Below the pieces are notes generated by a model. That model searched no databases. It was not told the origin of the DNA and was given only the letters and a program-made list of their open reading frames with translations. The translations under genes were made by a program, and so were the position numbers. Shown piece after piece: positions 1 through 9,859 of a DNA stretch of 64,000 bases (position 1 is its first letter; every line of letters begins with the position of its first letter). The stretch comes from an uncultured Collinsella sp. (lineage in GTDB: Bacteria; Actinomycetota; Coriobacteriia; Coriobacteriales; Coriobacteriaceae): positions 62,001 to 126,000 of the forward strand of contig CAUCTV010000001.1 of assembly GCA_958445895.1 (NCBI GenBank), written 5' to 3'.

Positions 1-432
1 AACGGATCGCTCATGCGCATCGCTCCCCTGGCGTTCACCGATGCGACAGACGAAGAGGTCAGCAAGGTCTCCGCGATTACGCACGCCCACAGAACGTCGA
101 CCGACGCATGCATCATATTTGTCGAGCTGATGAGGGATGTGATGAACGACGTGCTCCCCTCGTGGGCGCTCCATCTGAAAGGCGTGCCTGAGCAGGAGAT
201 CAGGTCGGGTGGCTTCGTGCGCGACACGCTTAAGGCAGCCACCTGGTGTTTCGTCAACACTAACAGCTACGAAGATTGCGTGCTTGCCGCCGTCAACCTA
301 GGCGACGACACCGACACCACCGCAGCCGTCGCCGGCGCCCTCGCCGGCACGGCATACGGTCTCAAAGCCATCCCGCAGGAGTGGATCGACACTCTGCGCG
401 GCAAAGAGCTGATTGAGAGCTGCCTGTTTTAA
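1..432 (+). CDS. ADP-ribosylglycohydrolase family protein, C-terminal part
   Basis: The reading frame is open from base 1, so the gene begins outside the window; the ATG at 13 is internal, because the preceding codons read N-G-S-L before M-R-I-A-P, the usual NGSLMR motif of this family. Near the C-terminus NLGDDTDTTAAVAGALAG gives the second metal-binding motif (GDDTDT) of ADP-ribosylglycohydrolases, dinuclear Mg enzymes that remove ADP-ribose from proteins or small molecules. Only about 143 residues are visible. The substrate cannot be told; the family includes DraG-like and many uncharacterised members. Confidence 0.85.
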   Translation, partial: NGSLMRIAPLAFTDATDEEVSKVSAITHAHRTSTDACIIFVELMRDVMNDVLPSWALHLKGVPEQEIRSGGFVRDTLKAATWCFVNTNSYEDCVLAAVNLGDDTDTTAAVAGALAGTAYGLKAIPQEWIDTLRGKELIESCLF

Positions 433-464
433 GGCGCCATTCAAGAAATAAGGCAGGAGGCATC

Positions 465-686
465 ATGGAGAGGAAGATCGCAAATATAAACGAGTTCCAA
501 GTGGACGAAAACGGGATTCCGCTATTTCCAGTAGGACTGAAGGAGGAAGCCAGCCTCTATGTCCTCCCCGACGGGCGTTACCTCCCCTGCGGGGTCTACA
601 GGACCGCGGACGGCGGTTCGATCATTTATGAGCCATCCGAACTAAGCTTCTTCGGGCAGATGCTTGCTCAATTCAAAGAGAACTAG
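465..686 (+). CDS. Small hypothetical protein (73 aa)
   Basis: I do not recognise this protein. It has a good ribosome site (GGCAGGAGG, 5-6 bases before the ATG) and lies 32 bp downstream of the ADP-ribosylglycohydrolase on the same strand, so co-transcription is likely. The product is soluble and slightly acidic, with a single Cys and a central VLPDGRYLP stretch that suggests a small beta-rich fold. No signal peptide or membrane segment is seen. A role linked to the neighbouring hydrolase is only an inference from position. Confidence 0.6.
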   Translation: MERKIANINEFQVDENGIPLFPVGLKEEASLYVLPDGRYLPCGVYRTADGGSIIYEPSELSFFGQMLAQFKEN

Positions 687-829
687 AGGCTTGATTGCCC
701 GTTAGATCGACACTGCTCCAAGCCATGGGGCGGGTAGGATGTCTCCCGCCGCGGCCTGTGAGGTAGAATTACGACTGCCGCGGAATCCGCCTGCGGGCAA
801 CGCTCCGATCTCCGATTGGGGTGAAGCCT

Positions 830-922
830 ATGAACTTGTTTCTTGAAATCCTGCGCCTCTCGATGTATGTAACCGGCATCGTCCGGAACCTCTACTCGAT
901 CTGGCGGGAATATAAGCAGTAA
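830..922 (+). CDS. Possible 30-aa hydrophobic peptide
   Basis: A short frame starting MNLFLEILRLSMYV has a hydrophobic N-terminal two thirds and a basic/aromatic C-terminal end (SIWREYKQ), the layout of small membrane peptides. A GGGGTG stretch about 7 bases upstream could serve as a ribosome site. A GC-rich hairpin at 947-971 (GGGCCGG / CCGGCCC followed by TTT) lies just downstream and could end its transcript. This arrangement resembles type I toxin genes, but no antisense RNA is demonstrated and chance cannot be excluded. Confidence 0.3.
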   Translation: MNLFLEILRLSMYVTGIVRNLYSIWREYKQ

Positions 923-945
923 CGGATAGCGAAGGGAGTCATGCA

Positions 946-972
946 AAGGGCCGGTCGCACCCGGCCCTTTAG
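946..972 (+). terminator. Hairpin terminator after the small peptide
   Basis: AAAGGGCCGG and CCGGCCCTTT form a 10-bp stem with a short loop. The stem ends in TTT on the plus strand and also has an A-run on its left side, so it could act in both directions. Confidence 0.5.
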
Positions 973-1199
973 ACGATAGTACCTGCGTTGCCCGCGCTTC
1001 CAAAGTTGACCGACTGAGGAGCGGGTTCCGCGGCACATCCTGATTTTACCCAGTGGCAAGGCTCTTTTACAGCCGTTCCACCGTTTATTTACATCCGCCA
1101 ATCAAGACGAGGCTACTACGCACCTTTATTACACACGATGTTTTCAGCCTGGTATAAACAAGTTCAATAATAGAATGCAAATCCAACCATCGTGTCTGA

Positions 1200-1668
1200 T
1201 TACGAAAGGATTTTTGCCTTTTCTGCAGCAAACTCTTCCTCGGTAAGTACTCCACTCTCACGCAGTGCTGCAAGCCTCTCAAGCCTTGCAACTACATCAA
1301 CCACTATCCGCCAGCGTCTCAATAGTCTGTGAAACCTGCGGATACCGCTCGAGCTCCTTCGATAGGGCATCGACTATCTTGGCAATATTCTTTGCATTTT
1401 TGCCCCCGTTTAATACGTTTGCCCTGACCTTAGATGACGACTTGACAGTAACGCCAGATCCGCCTTCAACTGGAACAACCGAAATACTGATATTTTCGCC
1501 CCAAGACCAAAGGCTCATACCAATCTCGGCTGCAACTGTTCTTGTTGTGGGCGATGCACTATCAACTTTTACTTTAGGCAGCTTTTCCATAGCTGCCTTC
1601 AAGGCATTAAACGTGTCGTCAGGAGAATACGGTACCTGAAGCTGAAGCTGCTGATCCGCAAAACCCAT
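1200..1668 (-). pseudogene. SHOCT-domain protein gene split by a frameshift
   Basis: The minus-strand frame from 1668 (ribosome site GGAGG) encodes 123 residues with a YSPDDTFNALKAAMEKLP start and stops at 1297. Immediately after, in the +1 frame and ending at 1200, lies a textbook SHOCT tail (DVVARLERLAALRESG then VLTEEEFAAEKAKILS). SHOCT domains are short C-terminal oligomerisation modules, so the two parts were one gene. The break falls around 1290-1300, near GATAGTGGTTGATG. It could be a real mutation, a sequencing error or, less likely, a programmed shift. The N-terminal domain is of unknown function. Confidence 0.75.
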
Positions 1669-1784
1669 AATCTGGCCTCCGCTTCTTACAAGATTAAGGC
1701 TATCGGCAATGGTAGCACGTTCCCAGCAGTCTTAAGTTCGTCTCATGACCTTGCGATGCAGCCCGACGCCCCGGCACCACTCCC

Positions 1785-3122
1785 CTACTTACCAAAAATC
1801 GCAGCGAACAATCCCTTGCGTTTGGGCTTTTCTTCTCGGTAGGAACCCTCAGCTGCCGCTGCAACCTGGCGCGGTTGCTCGCCACCTCCACGGCGCACGA
1901 TCTGGTATAGGAAGGGCGATTTAACGTATTTGACCTCGATGGGCGTGGCGTGCACGGTGCTCTCGCCGGACAGATGCAGGCTCGGGTTGAGCGGCGCCAC
2001 GATATGCGTTTCGCGCTTGTCGCTAAACACCACCGCGGCCGCACGACCCGTCTGGCCGTTTACGGCGATGCGCACCTGCTCGCCGTCGCGGCTGTCCGTT
2101 GCCGGACGGTCGACAAAGTAAACCGGCACCATCACCAGGCCGTCCTTATGCTTGCGGGCCTTGCGCGCCCAAGTGCGGATGCTCTTTTTATTGAGCCCCA
2201 GCACCGCCTCGGCATCGTTGCCGGCAATGTCGAGCGCCAACTTGTCAATGACCACCTGGTCCTTGGTAGACGCATCGACGGAGACAACGCGAAAGTCACC
2301 TTCCTGCATGGCCGGGTCAAACGGCCCAACCTTGGCAAAGTCCCACGGCTCCAAAATGCCCATAAGGCGAACATCCAGATAGTTTGCCCGCGGATACGCC
2401 CAGTCGAGCACCTCGTAGTACACCAGGGTTTCCTTGCTCAGGCCCTTGCCCGGGAAGCTCGCCATCATACGCAGGTCCGCCAGCGCCATGGGGAAATAGA
2501 AGAGCATCATGTCGTTTTGGATCGCGTCTTCCACGTCGTGCCCGGCAAAGGCATCCGGGTACTGGCGCACCAGCTGCAGCGCGTTGGCACGTGCCTGCTG
2601 CGGCGAAATTTCGCAGGGAATACCCTGCTCCGGCACATACTCCGCACCCACGCCCATGGTCAGACGTTTGCTAAACGTACCGGGCTTGAGCAGGTCGGCA
2701 ATGCCGATCTTGTTGCCGCAGGACGGGCACTCAAACACACGCTGCGTTGACTCGCCCTCAAAGGACGCTCCGCAGAAGGGGCAGGGAATGCTCACGTGCG
2801 TCGCTTCTTGGAACTCCTGCGCCGTGCCGCGGTCCTCCCACAGCAGATGTTCCAGGACCGACTGATTGCGCCAGTGCGAATTGAAGAAATACCAGTCCGG
2901 GTCCTCCGGGCGCTCGAGTTGCGACACATGCGTGAGCTTGAGCAGTCCATCCACTACCGTCAACGGCGTATGGCGAATGCCCAAAGCGCTCTTGGGCTCT
3001 CCGGCGTCCGCCTGCCACGGAATGACCGCACCGCAATAAGCGCACTCAAAGCTGCGCTTAGCTTGGTGCGAGTACATAGGGCCGCCGCAGTTTTGACATT
3101 TAATGGCAAACATCTCGTCCAT
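1785..3122 (-). CDS. Zinc-ribbon protein (445 aa)
   Basis: The start is at MDEMFAIKC, which has an AGGAGG ribosome site 6-7 bases upstream; the longer upstream frame lacks one. The N-terminal 50 residues hold a CQNCGG...CAYCGA zinc ribbon, and a second one (CPFCGA...CPSCGN) follows near residue 125. The rest, about 290 residues, is a soluble alpha/beta region of unknown function, ending in a basic tail (KPKRKGLFAAIFGK). Proteins of this design are often annotated as TFIIB-type zinc-ribbon proteins, though nothing here shows DNA binding. It is a single gene with flanking genes unrelated in function. Confidence 0.75.
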   Translation of the reverse strand: MDEMFAIKCQNCGGPMYSHQAKRSFECAYCGAVIPWQADAGEPKSALGIRHTPLTVVDGLLKLTHVSQLERPEDPDWYFFNSHWRNQSVLEHLLWEDRGTAQEFQEATHVSIPCPFCGASFEGESTQRVFECPSCGNKIGIADLLKPGTFSKRLTMGVGAEYVPEQGIPCEISPQQARANALQLVRQYPDAFAGHDVEDAIQNDMMLFYFPMALADLRMMASFPGKGLSKETLVYYEVLDWAYPRANYLDVRLMGILEPWDFAKVGPFDPAMQEGDFRVVSVDASTKDQVVIDKLALDIAGNDAEAVLGLNKKSIRTWARKARKHKDGLVMVPVYFVDRPATDSRDGEQVRIAVNGQTGRAAAVVFSDKRETHIVAPLNPSLHLSGESTVHATPIEVKYVKSPFLYQIVRRGGGEQPRQVAAAAEGSYREEKPKRKGLFAAIFGK

Positions 3123-3340
3123 GGAAACGTCCTCCTTTGCACAGGAGCTGTCGACATAAAGTATGTCGAGCAAACAGGCACATGCCCATACCCATGTGGC
3201 CCAAAATGGACCACCCAGGCAGACGAGAAGGCTCGCTCGTTAGCACCGGCAGACCATTACTGCATTTTCTGAGCATCGGTGCACAGCGCCTCCGCGCGAG
3301 CTACACTATCCCCTTAAACATGATTGTGAGGACGACCGCT

Positions 3341-4522
3341 ATGCTATTTGTAAATCGGCTGGTACATACGCTTGTTCCCGGCAGCGAGGGCGAGCCGGTC
3401 GATACCTCCTGCCGCACCAACGCGGGCTTCGCCGCAAGCCTCATCTGCATTGGCCTCAACATCACTCTGTGCCTGGCCAAGGGCATCGCGGGCCTGCTCG
3501 CCGGCTCCGTCTCCCTCATCGCCGACGCTTTCAACAACCTCTCCGATGCCTCGAGCAACATCGTAAGCCTGCTCGGGTTCCGCCTTGCCAGCCGCCCGGC
3601 AGACGAAGGCCACCCCTATGGCCACGGCCGCTACGAGTACCTAGCCGGTCTGTTCGTCGCCGTCCTGGTTTGCGCCGTCGGCATCAACCTGATCCTCGAG
3701 TCGGTCACCAAGATCATCAAGCCCTCCCCCACCGCCTACACGCTGGTCTCCCTAGCCGCTCTCGTCTTGTCCATGCTCGTCAAATTCTGGATGGCCGCAT
3801 TCAACCGCGCGCTGGGCAACCGTATCGATTCCGAAACACTCATTGCCACAGCGCAGGACTCCAAAAACGACGTCATCACCTCGGGTTCGGTCTTGATGGC
3901 GGCGCTTATTTCGCAGACGACCGGCTTTGACCTCGATGGCTGGGCAGGCCTGGGTGTGGGCATCTTCATCTGCATCAGCGGCATGGGTCTAGTGCGCGAC
4001 GCCATCAGCCCGTTGCTGGGACAAGCGCCCGACCCCAAGCTCGTTCAGGCAATCCGCGACAAGATCATGTCCTATCCGCAGGTCTTGGGCACACACGACC
4101 TGATGGTGCACGACTACGGCCCCGGTCGTCAGTTTGCCAGCGCCCACGTGGAGATGCCCGGCGAGGGCGACGCATTTGAGCACCACGAGATTTTGGACAC
4201 CATCGAGCACGACATCAAGCGCCAGATGGGCATCGGCATCACGTTGCACTGTGACCCCATCGCCACCACCGGCGACGACCTGCGCGGCTGGGTCAAGCGC
4301 GGCATCATGCAGATCGACCCCGCGCTCTCCATCCACGACCTGCACGAGCACGACGGGTTCGTTTCGTTTGACCTTGTGCGTCCCGACGGCTTTGACATAT
4401 CCGACGAGGAGCTGCTGGAGCTCGTCACGCGCATCGTGCACGAGCGCCGACCCAATGCCTCATGCGTCGTTACGTTTGACTCGGGCTTTAGCTCGCCCGA
4501 CCGTCCGGCCGAGCAGCTGTAG
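3341..4522 (+). CDS. Cation diffusion facilitator (CDF) efflux protein
   Basis: The N-terminal 200 residues carry the CDF transporter fold: hydrophobic helices with SLIADAFNNLSDASSN (family HxxxD-type metal site region, here D-x3-D) and HPYGHGRYEYLAGL, the second metal-site motif. CDF proteins export Zn, Fe, Mn or similar divalent cations in exchange for protons. The cytoplasmic C-terminal domain (VLGTHDLMVHDYGPGRQFAS) is followed by roughly 100 extra residues beyond the usual length. The ATG at 3341 is preferred because GAGG lies about 9 bases upstream; the ATG at 3320 has no ribosome site. It converges with the next gene, 12 bp away. Confidence 0.9.
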   Translation: MLFVNRLVHTLVPGSEGEPVDTSCRTNAGFAASLICIGLNITLCLAKGIAGLLAGSVSLIADAFNNLSDASSNIVSLLGFRLASRPADEGHPYGHGRYEYLAGLFVAVLVCAVGINLILESVTKIIKPSPTAYTLVSLAALVLSMLVKFWMAAFNRALGNRIDSETLIATAQDSKNDVITSGSVLMAALISQTTGFDLDGWAGLGVGIFICISGMGLVRDAISPLLGQAPDPKLVQAIRDKIMSYPQVLGTHDLMVHDYGPGRQFASAHVEMPGEGDAFEHHEILDTIEHDIKRQMGIGITLHCDPIATTGDDLRGWVKRGIMQIDPALSIHDLHEHDGFVSFDLVRPDGFDISDEELLELVTRIVHERRPNASCVVTFDSGFSSPDRPAEQL

Positions 4523-4534
4523 CCCGCTTAACAG

Positions 4535-5524
4535 CTAGTTTCCCTGAGCGCCCGAGATGCCGTTTTGCAGAGCGTTCCAGGCATCCGTCGCCATGCCGCC
4601 CAAGTTCTGAGCGGTGTCGCCCAGGTTCTGGGCCGTGTCGCCCAGCTCTTGGGCCTTATCCCCAAGCTCCTGTGCCTTGTTGCTCAAGTCCTCCAGCGTA
4701 TTGGAACTCGAGCTGTCGGTACCGCTTTGGCCGTCGGGCGAGTTGCCCGAGCTATTCTTGTGCGTGAGTTGAATTTCGAGGTTGCCGCTGTCGTTATAGT
4801 AAGCAGAAGTAACGACCCAGTTGGCATCGATGACGGGCGTTGAGCCATCATCAGTCAGGACCACGGCATTCGAAAGATTGGCGCCGCGCGACTTGAGAAG
4901 TTTCTTGGCGTTGGACCAGTACTGCCCCGGGATATCGCTCAGATCGACGGTGCTAGACGAGGCGGACTCGGTTTGCTCGGCAGCGGTATCGGCCGTTGAA
5001 CTCCCTCGTTTGTTGAGCATGCCCGACACAATGGCAAACACAACCGACAGCGCAAAGAAGATCGCCAGCACGATGAGGATCTTCTTGATCACGCTCGACG
5101 AACGCGACGGCTTCTTCTCCTCGTCCTCGCCATATTGCGGAATCGACTTGGGGTACTCGCGATACGGCTCGCGCGACTCGTAGCGAGACTGCGCCGTGCG
5201 AGGCATATACGTCGTCTGCTGAGGCTGCGGAATGGGATTTTGCGGCAGGTCATCATAGGGATTCGGCGTCGAGGCGGCATAAGAATCCTGCGGCGCGTAA
5301 TCAAACGGGTCCGGAGCTGCGTTGCCATAGGGGCCTTGCGAAGATACAGCATAAGAATCCCGCGCTGTGTCGCCATAGCCCATAACCCGGGTTGGCTCGG
5401 CAGAAGGCTGTGTCGCGGCGGGGTCGGTATAACCGGGGTTGGGAACAACGCGGGTCGCATCGGCGCTATCGCCAGCCTGCGCGGAACCGTAGCCGCCCAT
5501 CACGGTTGTCTTGTCCTGATCCAT
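4535..5524 (-). CDS. Membrane-anchored protein with disordered N-terminus
   Basis: This 329-residue protein starts with about 135 Pro/Gln/Tyr/Asp-rich residues, probably disordered and cytoplasmic. One transmembrane helix follows (VIKKILIVLAIFFALSVVFA, near residues 145-165), then an outside segment (YWSNAKKLLKSRGANLSNAV...NLEIQLTHK) with the size and pattern of a PASTA-like small domain. The C-terminal 50 residues contain four repeats of a Q-E/N-L-G-D-T/K-A heptad, a likely coiled coil. The domain likeness is tentative. It could act in envelope sensing, but the function is unknown. Confidence 0.65.
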   Translation of the reverse strand: MDQDKTTVMGGYGSAQAGDSADATRVVPNPGYTDPAATQPSAEPTRVMGYGDTARDSYAVSSQGPYGNAAPDPFDYAPQDSYAASTPNPYDDLPQNPIPQPQQTTYMPRTAQSRYESREPYREYPKSIPQYGEDEEKKPSRSSSVIKKILIVLAIFFALSVVFAIVSGMLNKRGSSTADTAAEQTESASSSTVDLSDIPGQYWSNAKKLLKSRGANLSNAVVLTDDGSTPVIDANWVVTSAYYNDSGNLEIQLTHKNSSGNSPDGQSGTDSSSSNTLEDLSNKAQELGDKAQELGDTAQNLGDTAQNLGGMATDAWNALQNGISGAQGN

Positions 5525-5640
5525 GCAACGATTCCTTTCCGTCGCCCGTAAGCATCAAGTTATCCATGCATTCTACCCGCGCAAAAGCCCGTGACGGACA
5601 GAGCCCGTCCATATCTACAAGACAAGCGCGGCTAGAAAAC

Positions 5641-5680
5641 AAAAGCCCCGCCGGGCCTTGGTAGGCACGGCGGGGCGGGC
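5641..5680 (-). terminator. Terminator of fhs
   Basis: GCCCCGCCG at 5645-5653 pairs with CGGCGGGGC at 5668-5676. On the minus strand the stem is followed by TTTTGTTTTC, a good rho-independent signal just after the fhs stop codon. Confidence 0.8.
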
Positions 5681-5701
5681 TAGCAGCTATGGACAGCAGG
5701 C

Positions 5702-7369
5702 TTAGAACAGGCCAGTGATGTTGCCGTCGTTGTCGACGTCGATGTTCTCGGCCGCGGGGACCTTGGGCAGGCCCGGCATGGTCAGAACACTGCCAGTCAG
5801 TGCGACCACAAAGTGGGCACCGGCGGAAACCTTGAGCTCGCGCACCGTGATGCGGAAGTTCTCGGGAGCGCCCAGGGCCTTGGCGTTGTCGCTAAAGCTG
5901 TACTGCGTCTTGGCCACGCACACCGGCAGGTTGCCAAAGCCGTTCTCGCGCAGCTCGGCGAGCTGGCGCTTGGCGGCCGGCGTAAAGTCGACGCCGTCGG
6001 CGCGGTAGACCTTGGTGGCAATGGCCTCAAGAGCGTCGGCCACATCGGCGCCGTCCTCATAGGCAAACTTGAGCTCGCTCGGCTGCTCAATCAGACGCAT
6101 GACCTCATCGGCAAGCTCGAGCGCGCCCTCGCCGCCCTTGGCCCAGACCTCGGAAAGCTTAACGTTGACGCCGAGCTTCTGACACTCGGACTCGATGAGC
6201 GCAAGCTCGGCCTCGGTGTCCGTCGGGAAGCGGTTGATGGCGACTACGCAGGGCAGACCATAAACGTTCTGGATGTTGTCGACGTGACGCAGCAGGTTGG
6301 GCATGCCGGCCTTGAGTGCCTCGAGGTTCTCCTCGTTGAGGTCGGCCTTGGCGACGCCACCGTTGTACTTCAGCGCACGAGCGGTCGCGACGACCACGAC
6401 GGCGCTGGGACGAACGCCCGTCATACGGCACTTGATGTCGAGGAACTTCTCGGCACCCAGATCGGCACCGAAGCCGGCCTCGGTAATGGCGACATCGCCA
6501 AAGCGCATCGCCATACGCGTGGCCATGATAGAGTTGCAGCCGTGGGCAATGTTGGCGAAGGGACCGCCGTGGACAAACGCGGGCGTGCCCTCGAGCGTTT
6601 GCACCAGGTTGGGCTTGAGCGCGTCCTTAAGCAACGCGGCCATGGCACCCTGGGCCTTAAGGTCGCGGGCACGGACGGGCTCGCCGGCAAAGCTGTAGCC
6701 GACGACGATCTCGCCCAGGCGCTCCTTGAGGTCGTTAATGCTCGTAGACAGGCACAGGATTGCCATGACCTCGGAGGCGACGGTGATATCGAAGCCGTCC
6801 TCGCGCGGCACGCCCTGGGCCTTACCGCCAATACCGTCGATGACGTGGCGCAGCTGACGGTCGTTCATATCGACGACGCGCTTCCAAGTGATGCGTTTAA
6901 CGTCGATGCCAAGCTGGTTGCCCTGCTGAATATGGTTGTCGAGCATGGTGGCCAGCAGGTTGTTGGCAGCACCGATGGCATGGAAGTCGCCGGTAAAGTG
7001 CAGGTTGATATCCTCCATGGGGATGACCTGAGCCCAGCCGCCGCCGGCAGCGCCGCCCTTAACGCCAAAGACGGGGCCGAGCGAAGGCTCGCGCAGGGCC
7101 ACGGCGCTCTTGACGCCGCGACGGCGCAGACCGTCGGCCAGACCGATGGTCGTGGTGGTCTTGCCCTCGCCCGCAGGCGTTGGGTTGATGGCGGTCACGA
7201 GGACGAGCTTGGCCTGGTGATCAGTCGGCTCGTTGAGCAGTGAATAATCGACCTTAGCCTTGTCGAAGCCGTACGGAATCAGGTGCTTAACGTCGACGCC
7301 GGCGTTCTTGGCCACCTCGGTAATAGGCAGCGGCGTGACAGAACGTGCGATTTCGATGTCAGTAGGCAT
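5702..7369 (-). CDS. fhs: Formate--tetrahydrofolate ligase
   Basis: The 555-residue product matches the family length. It joins formate and tetrahydrofolate at the cost of ATP to give 10-formyl-THF, feeding purine synthesis and one-carbon flow in anaerobes. The P-loop [14 protein letters not shown] sits near residue 65, and the conserved [18 protein letters not shown] and [12 protein letters not shown] stretches are present. The start is [10 protein letters not shown] at 7369, with GAAAGGA upstream; 20 extra residues of open frame before it have no ribosome site. It appears monocistronic, with its own terminator. Confidence 0.97.
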   Translation of the reverse strand: MPTDIEIARSVTPLPITEVAKNAGVDVKHLIPYGFDKAKVDYSLLNEPTDHQAKLVLVTAINPTPAGEGKTTTTIGLADGLRRRGVKSAVALREPSLGPVFGVKGGAAGGGWAQVIPMEDINLHFTGDFHAIGAANNLLATMLDNHIQQGNQLGIDVKRITWKRVVDMNDRQLRHVIDGIGGKAQGVPREDGFDITVASEVMAILCLSTSINDLKERLGEIVVGYSFAGEPVRARDLKAQGAMAALLKDALKPNLVQTLEGTPAFVHGGPFANIAHGCNSIMATRMAMRFGDVAITEAGFGADLGAEKFLDIKCRMTGVRPSAVVVVATARALKYNGGVAKADLNEENLEALKAGMPNLLRHVDNIQNVYGLPCVVAINRFPTDTEAELALIESECQKLGVNVKLSEVWAKGGEGALELADEVMRLIEQPSELKFAYEDGADVADALEAIATKVYRADGVDFTPAAKRQLAELRENGFGNLPVCVAKTQYSFSDNAKALGAPENFRITVRELKVSAGAHFVVALTGSVLTMPGLPKVPAAENIDVDNDGNITGLF

Positions 7370-7513
7370 GGGCGGTCCTTTCGTTACCGAATGAGAAAAA
7401 GACCAATTCAGCATAGCACGGGCGCGCAATAGTAAAACACCCGTAACCGATGAATGGCGATATGTTTATCCAATGCTCAGCGATAGCTTAACAGCCCGCC
7501 AAAACAAAGCGCC

Positions 7514-8581
7514 CTAAATGGTAGGTTCAATCCCCAAGTGCTCAAAGGTGCGAAGCGTTGCCTGGCGGCCCTGGGGCGTGCGAATCATCAAGCCGCACTG
7601 CAGCAGATAGGGCTCATAGACATCCTCGAGCGTTCCCGGGTCCTCGCCCACCGCGCTGGCAAGCGTTGTCAGGCCCACGGCACGTCCGGAGAACGTCTTA
7701 GCGAGTGTCTCCAAAATGCGAATATCCATCCAGTCCAGACCAAGCTCATCGATCTCGAAGAACTCGAGCGCCTGACGGCAAATATCAAGCTCAATGGGAC
7801 CGTTGCCGCGCACCTGCGCGTAATCGCGCACGCGCTTGAGCAGGCGGTTGGCAAGACGTGGCGTGCCGCGCGAACGCGAGCCGATCTCGAGCGCACTGGG
7901 ATGGTCGATCGCCACGCCCAGGATGGACGCCGAGCGCGTCACAATCTGCGCGAGCTCCTCGACCGTGTAGTAATCCAGGCGATATGAAATGCCAAAGCGG
8001 TCGCGCAGCGGGCCAGTCAGCATACCCGAGCGGGTCGTTGCTGCTACGAGCGTAAACTTGGGGATATCCAGGCGAATCGAGCGCGCCGCCGGACCCTTGC
8101 CAATCACGATATCGAGGGCAAAGTCCTCCATCGCGGGGTACAGGACTTCCTCGACCGAACGGTTGAGGCGGTGGATCTCGTCGATAAACAGCACATCACC
8201 CGGCTGCAAGTTAGTAAGGATGGCCGCCAGGTCGCCGGTGCGCGCAATAGCGGGGCCGCTCGTCGTCTTGATCTGAGCGCCCAGCTCGTTGGCGATAACG
8301 GTGGCCAGCGTGGTCTTGCCCAGGCCCGGAGGACCCGAGAAAATCACGTGGTCGAGCGTCTCGCCACGGCTCTGCGCCGCTTCGATCAACACGCGCAGGC
8401 TCTGCTTGATGTGCTCCTGGCCACAGTAGTCGTCCAGGCGCTGGGGGCGCAAAGTGCGGTCGACATCGAGGTCCTCGGCCGTCAGCTCCGAGCCCACCAT
8501 GCGCTCGCCGTGCGCCATGGATGCCGCCGGCGAGTTGCCGGGCGTCGCCCACAGGTCCTGAGAGTCATCGGCTTCCCACAT
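7514..8581 (-). CDS. ruvB: Holliday junction branch migration helicase RuvB
   Basis: RuvB is the AAA+ motor that drives branch migration at Holliday junctions with RuvA. Walker A ([11 protein letters not shown], near residues 83-93) and Walker B/sensor motifs ([18 protein letters not shown]) are intact, and the C-terminal winged helix ends [13 protein letters not shown]. The ATG at 8581 shares one base with the ruvA stop (TGATG), so translation is coupled; a GTG one codon earlier is an alternative start. An N-terminal extension of about 40 residues is longer than in many homologues. Confidence 0.97.
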   Translation of the reverse strand: MWEADDSQDLWATPGNSPAASMAHGERMVGSELTAEDLDVDRTLRPQRLDDYCGQEHIKQSLRVLIEAAQSRGETLDHVIFSGPPGLGKTTLATVIANELGAQIKTTSGPAIARTGDLAAILTNLQPGDVLFIDEIHRLNRSVEEVLYPAMEDFALDIVIGKGPAARSIRLDIPKFTLVAATTRSGMLTGPLRDRFGISYRLDYYTVEELAQIVTRSASILGVAIDHPSALEIGSRSRGTPRLANRLLKRVRDYAQVRGNGPIELDICRQALEFFEIDELGLDWMDIRILETLAKTFSGRAVGLTTLASAVGEDPGTLEDVYEPYLLQCGLMIRTPQGRQATLRTFEHLGIEPTI

Positions 8582-9201
8582 CACGCATCCATTCCGAGTC
8601 GCTTAAGCGCCGCGCCGAGCAGATCCTCGACACGCATATTCTGCCCATCATACCCGCTCAGGGCAACATCGGTCTCCTGCGGGCTAAAGCCCATGGAAAG
8701 GAGCGCCGCACGGGCGTCATCGATGGCCGAGGGAGCGGCAGCGGGCACGGGCATCGCAACCTGGCCGGGAATCACGTCGACCGGCACAAAGCCCTTGTCC
8801 TTGGCAAAGGTGCTCTTGAGCTCCAGGATCAGACGCTGAGCTGTCTTTTTGCCCACACCGGGCACCTTGGCCATGCCCTTGTCGTCCTCGGCCATCACCA
8901 GCGAATACAATTGCTCCACGGTATAGGTGGAAAGCACGGCGAGCGCCAAGCGCGGGCCAACGCCCGAGACAGACACGAGCCGATCGAACATCGTGCGCTC
9001 ATCCTTAGAGGAAAAACCGAAAAGTGTCATGGCGTCCTCGCGCACCTGCATACGCGTGTAGAGGCGGACCTCGCCGCCGGGCGTCGGCAACGTGGCCGCA
9101 GTGCTGCCCGAGATGCCGAGCTCAAAGCCAACGCCCGACACATCGACGACAGCAGAGCTCATCGTGGCCTCGACAAGCGTTCCGTGGAGCTGGGAGATCA
9201 T
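8581..9201 (-). CDS. ruvA: Holliday junction DNA-binding protein RuvA
   Basis: The 206-residue protein has the OB-fold N-terminus ([21 protein letters not shown]) and two helix-hairpin-helix motifs ([14 protein letters not shown] and [17 protein letters not shown]), which bind the junction. The C-terminal third domain ([19 protein letters not shown]) contacts RuvB. The start overlaps the ruvC stop as TGATG, and the stop overlaps the ruvB start, so the three genes form a tightly coupled ruvC-ruvA-ruvB operon. Confidence 0.96.
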   Translation of the reverse strand: MISQLHGTLVEATMSSAVVDVSGVGFELGISGSTAATLPTPGGEVRLYTRMQVREDAMTLFGFSSKDERTMFDRLVSVSGVGPRLALAVLSTYTVEQLYSLVMAEDDKGMAKVPGVGKKTAQRLILELKSTFAKDKGFVPVDVIPGQVAMPVPAAAPSAIDDARAALLSMGFSPQETDVALSGYDGQNMRVEDLLGAALKRLGMDA

Positions 9202-9722
9202 CAGTATCCGGTTCCTCTCTGTTGATAGAACTCGCCGCCGGTAAGCGCCCGGGTGCGGCTGAGGTTAACGTGGCAGATGGCGCAGGCCAGGGCATCGGCG
9301 GCATGGTCGGGATGCGGGTCGTGATCGAGCTGCGTGAGCGTACGAACCATATACGCGACCTGCCGTTTGTCCGCAGCGCCGGTGCCCACAACAGCCTGCT
9401 TAATCTGCATAGGCGTATACTCGCCAATCTCGAGCGCGCATTCCGAAAGCGCCACGAGCGCGGCGCCACGGGCATGCGCCGTAGGGATGGCCGAGCGAAC
9501 GTTGGCGCCAAAGTAAATGCTCTCGATAGCAGCGGTATCGGGTCGATAGCGCTCCACGACACCCTTGAGGTCGCGGGCGATATGCGACAGGCGCACCGCG
9601 AGCGGACTGCCTGCGCTGGTCTCGATGCAGCCATAGGCACGGCAGCGAACCTCGCCACGCCGCTCCTCGATAATCCCCCAACCCGTATGAGCCAAACCGG
9701 GGTCGATGCCCAAAATAACCAA
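9201..9722 (-). CDS. ruvC: Crossover junction endodeoxyribonuclease RuvC
   Basis: RuvC cuts Holliday junctions after RuvAB migration. Its RNase H-like fold shows the first acidic residue in VILGIDPGLAHTGWG, the second in TAAIESIYFG, and the last pair in DHDPHPDHAADALACAI. The length of 173 residues is typical. It is the first gene of the ruvCAB operon; the 137 bp upstream presumably carry the promoter, though I see no clear -35/-10 pair. Confidence 0.96.
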   Translation of the reverse strand: MVILGIDPGLAHTGWGIIEERRGEVRCRAYGCIETSAGSPLAVRLSHIARDLKGVVERYRPDTAAIESIYFGANVRSAIPTAHARGAALVALSECALEIGEYTPMQIKQAVVGTGAADKRQVAYMVRTLTQLDHDPHPDHAADALACAICHVNLSRTRALTGGEFYQQRGTGY

Positions 9723-9859
9723 GCCAACCTCCCCTCGTCTTTTACCAAGCGCAAGGCAAGGCCCCGCGCACTACTCACGAACGTCTGTTCTAGAATAACA
9801 CAACGGGGTCAAGATGCTTAGTTGAAGTATCGGGGTTGAGAGCGAATCCCATCCCCAGT

